A stretch of 64,000 bases of DNA from Erythrobacter neustonensis (lineage in GTDB: Bacteria > Pseudomonadota > Alphaproteobacteria > Sphingomonadales > Sphingomonadaceae): contig NZ_CP016033.1 in the NCBI RefSeq assembly GCF_001663175.1, positions 1,364,001 to 1,428,000 on the forward strand, read 5' to 3'. Both the position numbers and the translations under genes were made by a program. This document shows, piece by piece, positions 1 through 7,139 of this stretch (positions are counted from its first letter, which is position 1; every line of letters begins with the position of its first letter). Below the pieces are notes generated by a model, which ran no database searches, was not told the DNA's origin, and was given only the letters and a program-made list of their open reading frames with translations.

Positions 1-140
1 TTCCTCCCGCGCCGCCGCCGCCGCCGGTCGCCGCTTCCGTGCAGACGATGGCGCGCCCCGAGGAAGGCGGCATCATCCAACCCGGCCAGACGACCAGCAG
101 CGTCAGCGTGCAAGTGGACTTCGCGCTGCGGCCAAAGTAA
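1..140 (+). CDS. C-terminal end of a possible SIMPL-domain (DUF541) protein, partial
   Basis: An open frame enters from the left edge and ends at the TAA at 138-140. The visible tail is proline-rich and then ends in an alternating polar/hydrophobic strand, SVSVQVDFALRPK. Periplasmic or outer-membrane-anchored SIMPL (DUF541) proteins of sphingomonads often end this way, but only 45 residues are visible, so the family is an inference. The gene lies 10 bp before the next start and could be co-transcribed with it. Confidence 0.5.
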   Translation, partial: PPAPPPPPVAASVQTMARPEEGGIIQPGQTTSSVSVQVDFALRPK

Positions 141-150
141 TGCGGCGGCC

Positions 151-1029
151 ATGACCGCAATCACTGTCGCCGCCCTGCAACTCGCCCTCGGTTCCGAGGA
201 CGAGGCCGCCAACATCGCCGCCGTCTGTGCGCTGGTGGAAGACGCCGCCGCCAAGGGCGCGCAGCTGATCCTGCCGCCCGAATTGTTCAGTGGCCCCTAT
301 TTCTGCCGCGAGGAGGACGAGGCGCTGTTCGCTCTCGCCCGTCCCACAGAGCAGCACCCCAGCGTGATCGCGATGCGCGAACTTGCCGCGCGGCTGAAGG
401 TGACGATCCCCACCAGCTTCTTCGAGCGTGACGGGCACCACTATTACAACACGCTCGCGATGATCGGTCCAGATGGCGCGATTATGGGCACATACCGCAA
501 GAGCCACATTCCCGACGGGCCGGGCTATGAGGAAAAATATTATTTCCGCCCCGGAAACGACGGCTTCAAGGTGTGGGACGTGCCGGGCGAGGGCGGCGCG
601 AGCGTGAAGGTCGGCGTCGGGATCTGCTGGGACCAGTGGTATCCCGAAGCGGCGCGCGTGATGGCGCTGCTGGGCGCCGAATTGCTGCTCTATCCCACCG
701 CGATCGGGTCCGAACCCTATGATGCTGATCTCGACACCAGCCGGATGTGGCGGCGCGCGATGATCGGCCATTCGGTTTCGAACTGCATGCCCGTGGTGGC
801 TGCCAACCGGATCGGTCACGAAGGGCCGGAGACCCGCGCGCAGAGCTTCTATGGCCATTCCTTCATCACCGACGAATGGGGCGATGACCTCGCGCTGTTC
901 GGGAAAGAGGAAACCGGCGTGCTGACCGCGCGGCTCGATCTGGCGCGCGCGGCAAAGCACCGCGCCGGCATGGGTTTCTTCCGCGACCGCCGCCCGCAGC
1001 TTTACGGGCGGATCGCGCAGGACATCTGA
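151..1029 (+). CDS. aguB: N-carbamoylputrescine amidase (nitrilase family)
   Basis: A 292-residue cytoplasmic enzyme predicted to hydrolyse N-carbamoylputrescine to putrescine, CO2 and ammonia, the last step of the agmatine route to polyamines. The nitrilase catalytic triad is visible: Glu44 in LPPELFSG, Lys117 in YRKSHIPDGPG and Cys159 in VGICWDQWYPE. The YRKSHIPDGPGYEEKYYF block and the overall length match the AguB subgroup. The ATG at 151 follows the upstream stop by 10 bp. Its TGA at 1027-1029 touches or overlaps the start of folK. No agmatine deiminase gene is seen in the window. Confidence 0.93.
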   Translation: MTAITVAALQLALGSEDEAANIAAVCALVEDAAAKGAQLILPPELFSGPYFCREEDEALFALARPTEQHPSVIAMRELAARLKVTIPTSFFERDGHHYYNTLAMIGPDGAIMGTYRKSHIPDGPGYEEKYYFRPGNDGFKVWDVPGEGGASVKVGVGICWDQWYPEAARVMALLGAELLLYPTAIGSEPYDADLDTSRMWRRAMIGHSVSNCMPVVAANRIGHEGPETRAQSFYGHSFITDEWGDDLALFGKEETGVLTARLDLARAAKHRAGMGFFRDRRPQLYGRIAQDI

Positions 1030-1031
1030 TT

Positions 1032-1520
1032 CTGCCCAGCACCTATCTGATCGCACTGGGCAGCAATAGGCGGCACCACCGTTACGGCGCGCCGCAAGCC
1101 GTGGTGCAGGCGGCGATGGAGGAGCTTGCCGCCTTCGGCACGGTCACCGCGCGCTCGCCGATCATCGCGACGCCCGCGATGGGCGCCGCGCAGCGCCGCT
1201 TCGCCAATGCCGCCGCGGTGCTCGAAAGCGAGCTTGATCCGCCGTCGCTGCTCGCCGCGTGCAAACACACCGAGCGCGCCTTTGGCCGCCGCCCGGGGCA
1301 ACGCTGGGGCGACCGCGTGCTAGACCTCGACATCGTGCTGTGGAGTGGGGGCGTATGGGCATCCAAGATGCTCACCATCCCGCATCCTGCCTTCGCGCAG
1401 CGCCGCTTCGTGCTCGACCCGGCCTGCGCGATCGCCGCCGATTGGCGCACCCGGCCGCGCGGTTTACGGCTGATCCATCATCAAGCCCGCTTGACCCGCC
1501 CGCGCCCCCTGCCTAGGTGA
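1032..1520 (+). CDS. folK: 2-amino-4-hydroxy-6-hydroxymethyldihydropteridine diphosphokinase
   Basis: HPPK of folate synthesis transfers pyrophosphate from ATP to hydroxymethyl-dihydropterin. The product has the family start (Y)LIALGSN, the RWGDRVLDLDI signature at about residues 91-101 and IPHP at about 116-119. It is about 162 aa, normal for the family. There is no ATG or GTG in frame before the conserved LIALGSN strand; the first usable ATG is at 1101, which would delete it. The start must therefore be CTG at 1032 or ATT at 1029, the latter overlapping the aguB stop codon. Translational coupling to aguB is likely. The choice between the two starts is inference. Confidence 0.88.
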   Translation: MPSTYLIALGSNRRHHRYGAPQAVVQAAMEELAAFGTVTARSPIIATPAMGAAQRRFANAAAVLESELDPPSLLAACKHTERAFGRRPGQRWGDRVLDLDIVLWSGGVWASKMLTIPHPAFAQRRFVLDPACAIAADWRTRPRGLRLIHHQARLTRPRPLPR

Positions 1521-1554
1521 GCCCCGCCAGCCGCCATTCGCGCGGCACATGTGT

Positions 1555-1630
1555 GGGCCCGTAGCTCAGTAGGTAGAGCAGCTGACTTTTAATCAGCGGG
1601 TCACAGGTTCGAATCCTGTCGGGCTCACCA
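1555..1630 (+). tRNA. tRNA-Lys (anticodon TTT)
   Basis: A 76-nt cloverleaf with encoded CCA. The acceptor arm GGGCCCG pairs with CGGGCTC (one G-T pair), followed by discriminator A and CCA. The D arm is GCTCAGTAGGTAGAGC, the anticodon stem is GCTGA/TCAGC around loop CTTTTAA, and the T arm contains GGTTCGAATCC. The anticodon TTT reads lysine codons. Confidence 0.97.
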
Positions 1631-1667
1631 TAATTTCGCGATGCGGCGTCCGGTCATCAGGACCGCT

Positions 1668-3422
1668 TCACAATCCCAGCGCCTTCAAGCCGGCATCGAG
1701 GGCGCCTTCCAGACCATGGCGTGCGCCCCCGCCCCTGCGTCCGGCGAAGGGCGCTTCCTCGATGATCAGCACGCCGGTGCCCGCTTCGACCCGGTCCTTG
1801 AACAATTCTTCGCGGCCGAACAGGTAGGGCGCGAAAGTCTCGGTGCGGATCACCGAATAGGCGAGGTCCGCACTGAACCCGACCAGCTGGTCCTGCCGGA
1901 ATATGCGCCCGGTGGCGGCAGGTTCGATCCGCACGCCGCGCCCGCCGCGCACGATCAGGCTGCCGGGTCCGTGGAACACGAAGAACCGCAATTGCAGCGT
2001 CAGCCACGCGCTGAGCGAGAACAGGCGCCAATGGCTGGTAATCCGCATCGTCCGGCCGACCGGCTGGACAATCGCGACCAGCGCGCGCGGGTGGAGCACG
2101 CAGGCAGCGCCGGGCGACAGATCGATCCGCGCGAGTTCGGCAAAGGGGTCCCTGACCGCCGAGACTGCGGTCATCCCGCCGCCGCGCAGCCGCGTGAGGA
2201 AATAGAGGCCGCTGGCCAGGCTCGAGAGCGGATGGCGATAATCGAGCAGCCAGCGCGTTGCGGCCTCGGCTCCGACCGGGCTGGTTTGCAGGTAGTCCTG
2301 CCGGACCAGCAATTCCTCCCCTGCCTCCAGGTTTACCGAGAGCGAGATATGCGACGATGCTGCCGGGATGGGCGCTGCGGCATCCGCACCTTGCACCGCG
2401 ATCCGGATCGTGCCGCGGCCCTGTGCCAGCGGGGCGATCACATAATAGAACAGCGTGCGGATCAGATAGGGCACGAGAATGATGCCGATGAGGATCAGCA
2501 GGGCAGCACGCGCTTTGGCCGGCAACTGGTAGCGCGCGGCCAGCGTCCCGATGTCTCCGCGCGTCGCCGCAAGCTGGCGGGTCAGCAGCGCCCGGCGCTC
2601 GGCGTCACGCAGCGCCAGTTCGTCGATCGCGGCAAGATCTGCGGTGATCGCGCTGTCGATTTTGGCTGCGCCCTTTTCAAGAAGCTGCCGGCCCGATCCG
2701 ATTCGCTGTTCGAGTAGGCCTTTGGCGCTTTGCGCGCGGTCGCGCTGCGCACAGGCGGAGGTTTGCTCTGCGACCAGCGAACGCCGCTGGCCCAGAAGCT
2801 CGCGCACGATGCGTTCGGCAGGCCTTTTGGCGTCGAATGCGGCGAGATCGCGCGCCGCGTCGCGGCAGGCTTGTTCATGCCGGGCGAGCAGCGCCGTCGC
2901 CTCACGCAATTGCACGTCGAGATCGGCGATCCGCGCCAGAACCGCGCTGTTGCCGCGCGCGATCGCGATGCTTTCGTCGAGGAAGGCAAGCTGCCGTTCG
3001 AGCCGCGCCAGATCGACCCGCGCCAGCGCCGTGCGGCCAAGCGCTTCGGTATCGCGGGCGAGCAGCTGCCGGGTCACGGCAAAATCGGTCGGCAGCGCAG
3101 CGCGTGCGGCGGCGCGTGCGGACTGGGTGCGGGCGCGTTCCTGCGTCAGCCGCGCGAGTGATGCGCCGCGCATTTGCGCCTGATACTGCGTCAATTGCCC
3201 CGCCGCAGCAGTCACGGCTGCCGCGGCTTCGCGGCGTGTCGCGGCGATCCGGCTTGCGGCGCTGTCGATACCGGCAAGCTCGGCGGTGATGGCGGCGATT
3301 TGGGCGCGCCTGTCCGCCTGCCTGTCGGACCAGAGCGAGTGGGCGACCAATGCCGCAATGATCAGCGCGAACAGTAACGCATGCCGCGCCGCCCAGCCGG
3401 CAACCGCCTTGATCGCATTCAT
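1668..3422 (-). CDS. Unknown membrane protein: coiled coil plus beta-rich C-terminal domain
   Basis: A 584-residue protein I do not recognise with certainty. A membrane segment at about 14-28 is followed by a long Ala/Arg/Gln/Leu-rich coiled coil (about 33-300) that should project into the periplasm. A second membrane segment lies at about 306-331. The C-terminal 230 residues are beta-rich, with the blocks LEAGEELLVRQDYL, IDLSPGAACVLHPRALVAIV, FHGPGSLIVRG and FRQDQLVGFSADLAYS. These blocks recall AIM24/DUF124-type proteins, which is an inference from motif style only. The gene is alone on its strand, facing tRNA-Lys. Its start is 43 bp from the stop of the transporter gene upstream, so the two could share a transcript. 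Confidence 0.75.
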   Translation of the reverse strand: MNAIKAVAGWAARHALLFALIIAALVAHSLWSDRQADRRAQIAAITAELAGIDSAASRIAATRREAAAAVTAAAGQLTQYQAQMRGASLARLTQERARTQSARAAARAALPTDFAVTRQLLARDTEALGRTALARVDLARLERQLAFLDESIAIARGNSAVLARIADLDVQLREATALLARHEQACRDAARDLAAFDAKRPAERIVRELLGQRRSLVAEQTSACAQRDRAQSAKGLLEQRIGSGRQLLEKGAAKIDSAITADLAAIDELALRDAERRALLTRQLAATRGDIGTLAARYQLPAKARAALLILIGIILVPYLIRTLFYYVIAPLAQGRGTIRIAVQGADAAAPIPAASSHISLSVNLEAGEELLVRQDYLQTSPVGAEAATRWLLDYRHPLSSLASGLYFLTRLRGGGMTAVSAVRDPFAELARIDLSPGAACVLHPRALVAIVQPVGRTMRITSHWRLFSLSAWLTLQLRFFVFHGPGSLIVRGGRGVRIEPAATGRIFRQDQLVGFSADLAYSVIRTETFAPYLFGREELFKDRVEAGTGVLIIEEAPFAGRRGGGARHGLEGALDAGLKALGL

Positions 3423-3465
3423 GCCCCAGCGGGTTCCAGAGGCCGCCGCGAGAGTGCGGGGCGGC

Positions 3466-4203
3466 CTATCGCACGGGCCTCGCGTCGAGCCAGCGCGCGG
3501 CGCGCACGCCGAAGGTGATCAGGAACGGCACCAGCACCAGGCTCAGGACGACCTTGGCGATCACCTGACCGATCATCAGGTTGGCGATCGCGAATTCGCC
3601 ATAGAAGGCCAGCGTGATGAAAATCACCGAATCGATCGCCTGGCTCAGCGCCGAGGCGATCGCGCCGCGGATCATCAGCCCGATCGTGCTGTCGCCATCG
3701 CCGCTGCCGCGCAGCCGGTCGAAGATCCAGATGTTGAGCAGCAGCGAGGTGATGTAGCTCGCCGGGCCTGCCATCCACACCCGCCAGGTCGACTGGTTGA
3801 CGCGTTCGAAGGCGGCAAGGTCATCGGGGCGGAACGCGATCATTTCCGAGGATGCGGGCAGGGTCAGCACCAGTTGCATCAGCAGCGCGGCCAGCCCCAG
3901 CGGCAGGAAACCCCACCACACGATCCGCTTGGCCGCCTCGCGCCCGTAAAGCTGCGACAGCGTCGAGGAGATCACCACCAGCAGCAGGAAGGGGAAAATC
4001 CCGCTTTCGACCGCCAGATCGGTGGGCCACAATTGCACCTGCTTGTAGGCGAGGACGCCTGCCAGAACCGTCATGCCGCCGTAAACCAGCGTGTAGACGA
4101 ACATCCCCAGCGGCATCGAAATGCCTGTCGGGGGCGTGCCGGCGAAGGGAGCGGCGGCAAAGGGGGCGGCGGCCGCAGAAGCGGGCGGGGGCGTCGTGTC
4201 CAT
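3466..4203 (-). CDS. Queuosine precursor transporter (VUT family, YhhQ-like)
   Basis: An inner-membrane protein of about 245 residues predicted to import queuosine precursors (preQ0/preQ1) for tRNA modification. About six hydrophobic helices are visible. Family features include the FVYTLVYGGMTVLAGVLAYK first helix, ISSTLSQLYGREAAKR, and the AIASALSQAIDSVIFITLAFYG stretch with its buried Asp. I chose the ATG at 4203 (MDTTPPP). The frame stays open to an ATG at 4251, but the extra 16 residues are not family-like. The short Pro/Ala-rich N-terminus is low complexity. Confidence 0.88.
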   Translation of the reverse strand: MDTTPPPASAAAAPFAAAPFAGTPPTGISMPLGMFVYTLVYGGMTVLAGVLAYKQVQLWPTDLAVESGIFPFLLLVVISSTLSQLYGREAAKRIVWWGFLPLGLAALLMQLVLTLPASSEMIAFRPDDLAAFERVNQSTWRVWMAGPASYITSLLLNIWIFDRLRGSGDGDSTIGLMIRGAIASALSQAIDSVIFITLAFYGEFAIANLMIGQVIAKVVLSLVLVPFLITFGVRAARWLDARPVR

Positions 4204-4415
4204 CGCACGGGTGCTAGCCAGCGCGGGCGCAAAAGGAAAGCGCGCGTGCACGGCTTATGCGGCGCGCGCTGTCCGGCAGACTTGTGCGCGGCTTGTCGGA
4301 TGCGGCTTGCAACTGGCTGCGTTAGCTGCCACGCCCGAACCTGCGCTGCGCGACGGCGGGATCTTTCGCGCGCGCTCGGGTCACGTATCACAAGCATCAA
4401 GGAATCGTCGCCGCC

Positions 4416-5900
4416 GTGAACGGAAGTCTCACGTCCACCCTGCTGAGCCTTGCAGGTGTGCTCGCCATTCTCATGATTGCCTTTGCGCTGTCGACGAACC
4501 GTCGGCGCATCAACCTGCGCGTGGTGGGATCGGCCTTTGCCCTGCAGGCGATCACCGCGCTGATCGTGCTGCGCACCGATGTCGGGGTGGCGGTGATCGG
4601 CGGGCTGTCGTCGGGCGTGATCGCGCTGCTCGATTTCTCCAAGGTCGGGATCACTTCGGTGTTCGGGCCGATGGAAAGCAATCCCTTCGCCAACACCTTC
4701 GTGATTGCGGCGCTGCCGGTGATCGTGTTCTTCGCCGCGATCGTCTCGATCCTCTATCACCTCGGCATCATGCAGAAGCTGGTGCGCTGGGTCGGCGGGG
4801 CGATCGGGTGGATCACCGGGATCAGCCAGGTCGAAGCGCTGGGAGCGGCGGCAAACATCTTCGTCGGTCAGTCCGAAAGCCCGCTGGTGGTGCGCCCCTA
4901 TCTCGCCGGATTGAGCCCCTCGGGCCTGTTCACGCTGATGGCGGTGGGCATGGCGGGCGTGGCGGGCACGATTTTGGCCGCCTATGCCAGCTTCATCGGC
5001 ACCGAGGCCGTGCCCTTCCTGCTGGCCGCAGCCTTCATGTCGGCGCCGGGCGGGATCCTGATGGCCAAGATCATGATGCCCGAAGACGCCGCCAGGGCCG
5101 CCCCCGGGCTCGACGCGACAATCGCCAGCGCCGCGGTCGCGCGCGCGCGCGCCAAGCCCAATGCCGTCACCGAAGCGACCCGCGTGGTGATGTATGACGA
5201 GAACGGCGAGCAGGTCGAACTGCCGCAGGCGCGGATCAGTGCGGTGGGCCCGGCCTCGATCCTCGAAGGCGGCGGCAAGGCGGACGAAGTCACCGCCGCC
5301 GAAACCTTCGAGGAAGGCCAGCGCCCCGCCAACATCATCGAAGCCGCCGCGCAAGGCACGCAGACCGGGGTGAAGCTCGCGGTTGCGGTCGGCGCGATGG
5401 TGATGGTGTTCGTTGCGCTCGTCGCGCTGGCGAATGGCATGCTGGCCGGGCTGGGCGGCGGGCTGGTCAATCTGGCCGCCAATATCGGCGCGCCCTTCGC
5501 GCCCGACACCGCGGCATGGCTTGCCAATATCAGCTTCCAGCAACTGCTCGGCTATGTGTTCGCACCCGTCATGTTCCTGATCGGCATTTCCGACTGGCAA
5601 CAGGCGCAGATCGCGGGCGGATTGTTCGGCACCAAGATCGTATTGAACGAATTCGTCGCCTTCATCGACCTTGGCAAGATGCAGGCGGGCGAGCTGACCG
5701 AGCGTAGCCGGGCGATCATCACCTTCGCGCTGTGCGGCTTTGCCAACTTCTCCTCGATCGCGATCCAGATGGCGGTGACCGGCGGGCTTGCCCCCAACCA
5801 GCGCCCGGTGATCGCGCGGCTGGGATTGAAGGCGCTTGCGGCAGGCAGCCTTGCCAATCTGATGAGCGCCGCGCTCGCCAGCCTGTTCCTGCCCATCTAG
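4416..5900 (+). CDS. Concentrative nucleoside transporter (CNT, NupC-like)
   Basis: A 494-residue inner-membrane symporter for nucleosides, driven by H+ or Na+. Many hydrophobic helices are visible, and the CNT substrate-binding signature GQSESPLVVRPY is at about residues 151-162. Later helices contain NGMLAGLGGG, FAPVMFLIGISDWQQA and the conserved KIVLNEFVAF. It is longer than typical bacterial CNTs (about 400 aa) because of a hydrophilic segment at about 223-325, rich in Glu, Ala and Arg, that replaces a short loop. The start is GTG at 4416. No nucleoside catabolic gene is adjacent. Confidence 0.92.
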   Translation: MNGSLTSTLLSLAGVLAILMIAFALSTNRRRINLRVVGSAFALQAITALIVLRTDVGVAVIGGLSSGVIALLDFSKVGITSVFGPMESNPFANTFVIAALPVIVFFAAIVSILYHLGIMQKLVRWVGGAIGWITGISQVEALGAAANIFVGQSESPLVVRPYLAGLSPSGLFTLMAVGMAGVAGTILAAYASFIGTEAVPFLLAAAFMSAPGGILMAKIMMPEDAARAAPGLDATIASAAVARARAKPNAVTEATRVVMYDENGEQVELPQARISAVGPASILEGGGKADEVTAAETFEEGQRPANIIEAAAQGTQTGVKLAVAVGAMVMVFVALVALANGMLAGLGGGLVNLAANIGAPFAPDTAAWLANISFQQLLGYVFAPVMFLIGISDWQQAQIAGGLFGTKIVLNEFVAFIDLGKMQAGELTERSRAIITFALCGFANFSSIAIQMAVTGGLAPNQRPVIARLGLKALAAGSLANLMSAALASLFLPI

Positions 5901-5910
5901 CGCTTGGCAG

Positions 5911-5940
5911 GGCCGCGCCCGCAGGTGTAAGGGCGCGGCC
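5911..5940 (+). promoter_or_regulatory. Perfect 10-bp hairpin abutting the next start codon
   Basis: GGCCGCGCCC at 5911-5920 pairs perfectly with GGGCGCGGCC at 5931-5940, around the 10-nt loop GCAGGTGTAA. The right arm ends at the base before the ATG at 5941. The only Shine-Dalgarno-like sequence, AGGTG, is in the loop, 13 nt from the start when unfolded. There is no U-tract, so a simple terminator for the upstream gene is less likely than a structure that controls initiation of the downstream gene. Confidence 0.5.
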
Positions 5941-6870
5941 ATGACCAAAATCGCCTCTGTCAGCCTCGCCCAGCCGCTCGAAACCATCGCCGACGAATTG
6001 GGCCGCAGTTTCAGCGAAAACGGCTTTGCCGTGATCCGCGACCACGGCATCCCGCAAGACCTGATCGACGAGGCCGAGGCGGTCTCCAAGGCGTTCTTCG
6101 CGCTGCCCGACGCCGTCAAGCGCGCCTACAAGATCGAAGGCGGCGGCGGGGCGCGCGGCTACACGCCGTTCGGCACCGAAAAGGCCAAGGATGCCGAGGT
6201 GTTCGATTTGAAGGAGTTCTGGCACGTCGGACGTGATCTGCCCGAAGGCCACCCGCTCGAACGCTTCATGGCGCCCAATGTCTGGCCGACCGAAGTCGAA
6301 GGTTTCCGCGAAACGCTGAGCGCGCTGTTCACCGCCTTCGAAGTAGCCGGGGGCCGCGTGCTCGAGGCGATCGCCTTGCACCTTGGCCGCCCGCGCGATT
6401 TCTTTGCGGACAGCGTGGCCGAGGGCAATTCGGTGATGCGCCTGCTGCATTATCCCCCGCTCGCCGAAGGCGCGCCCGAGGGGGCGATTCGCGCCGCGGG
6501 ACACGAGGACATCAACACCATCACGCTGCTGCTCGGTGCCGAGGAAGCCGGGCTCGAACTGCTGACCAAGGACGGCACCTGGCACGCGGTCGATGTGCCT
6601 GCGGGCGCGCTGGTGATCAATGTCGGCGACATGCTGCAACGCCAGACCAATGGGCGGCTGCGGTCGACCACGCACCGGGTGGTGAACCCGCGCGGCGACG
6701 CGGCGCGCCGGGCGCGCTATTCGATGCCGTTCTTCCTGCATTTCCGGCCCGACTTCATGATCGAGGCGCTCCCCGAATGCGTGGATGCAAGCGATTCGAC
6801 CCCGCCGCTGCCGCCGATCAGCGCGCATGATTACCTCATGCAGCGCCTGCGCGAGATCAACCTCGCGTAA
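5941..6870 (+). CDS. 2-oxoglutarate/Fe(II)-dependent oxygenase, isopenicillin N synthase-like family
   Basis: A 309-residue cytoplasmic oxygenase. The N-terminal DIOX_N domain contains FAVIRDHGIP (about 29-38). The iron ligands are His188 and Asp190 in HEDINTITLLL, and His245 in TTHRVVNP. Arg259 in RYSMPFF is the 2-oxoglutarate carboxylate ligand. The fold and length match bacterial homologues of plant 2OG oxygenases and ethylene-forming enzyme relatives. The substrate cannot be told from sequence. The start ATG follows a hairpin directly (5911-5940). Confidence 0.9.
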   Translation: MTKIASVSLAQPLETIADELGRSFSENGFAVIRDHGIPQDLIDEAEAVSKAFFALPDAVKRAYKIEGGGGARGYTPFGTEKAKDAEVFDLKEFWHVGRDLPEGHPLERFMAPNVWPTEVEGFRETLSALFTAFEVAGGRVLEAIALHLGRPRDFFADSVAEGNSVMRLLHYPPLAEGAPEGAIRAAGHEDINTITLLLGAEEAGLELLTKDGTWHAVDVPAGALVINVGDMLQRQTNGRLRSTTHRVVNPRGDAARRARYSMPFFLHFRPDFMIEALPECVDASDSTPPLPPISAHDYLMQRLREINLA

Positions 6871-7030
6871 GCGCGTTTTCGCGCCCCATTGATCTGTCGG
6901 GGAAATTCGCCACGGGCGTTGCTGCATTGCAACACCCGGCGAGCGAACGCGCGCAAATCCTACACTTTTCTGGATTCGGGCGGGACAGACACTAAGGAAA
7001 CGCCGCGTCAGGGCAGGGCATTTCATCAAA

Positions 7031-7048
7031 CTGTCACAGAACAGTCGC
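7031..7048 (+). promoter_or_regulatory. Pho-box-like site upstream of the TonB receptor
   Basis: CTGTCACAGAACAGTCGC resembles the alphaproteobacterial PhoB box, two 7-bp CTGTCAY half-sites four bases apart. The first half matches fully and the second matches 5 of 7. It lies about 92 bp before the receptor start. The same bases also form a short inverted repeat, ACTGT-N6-ACAGT, so another regulator is possible. The 11-mer ACTGTCACAGA recurs upstream of the receptor at 56689. Confidence 0.35.
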
Positions 7049-7139
7049 TTTGCCGCAAGCAGTCGGGCCTAGCGTGGCCGAACCAAACAGATTCCGTCGT
7101 TTTCCTTCTTCGTTTTCCGTTTCTCAGAGGCCTCAACCC

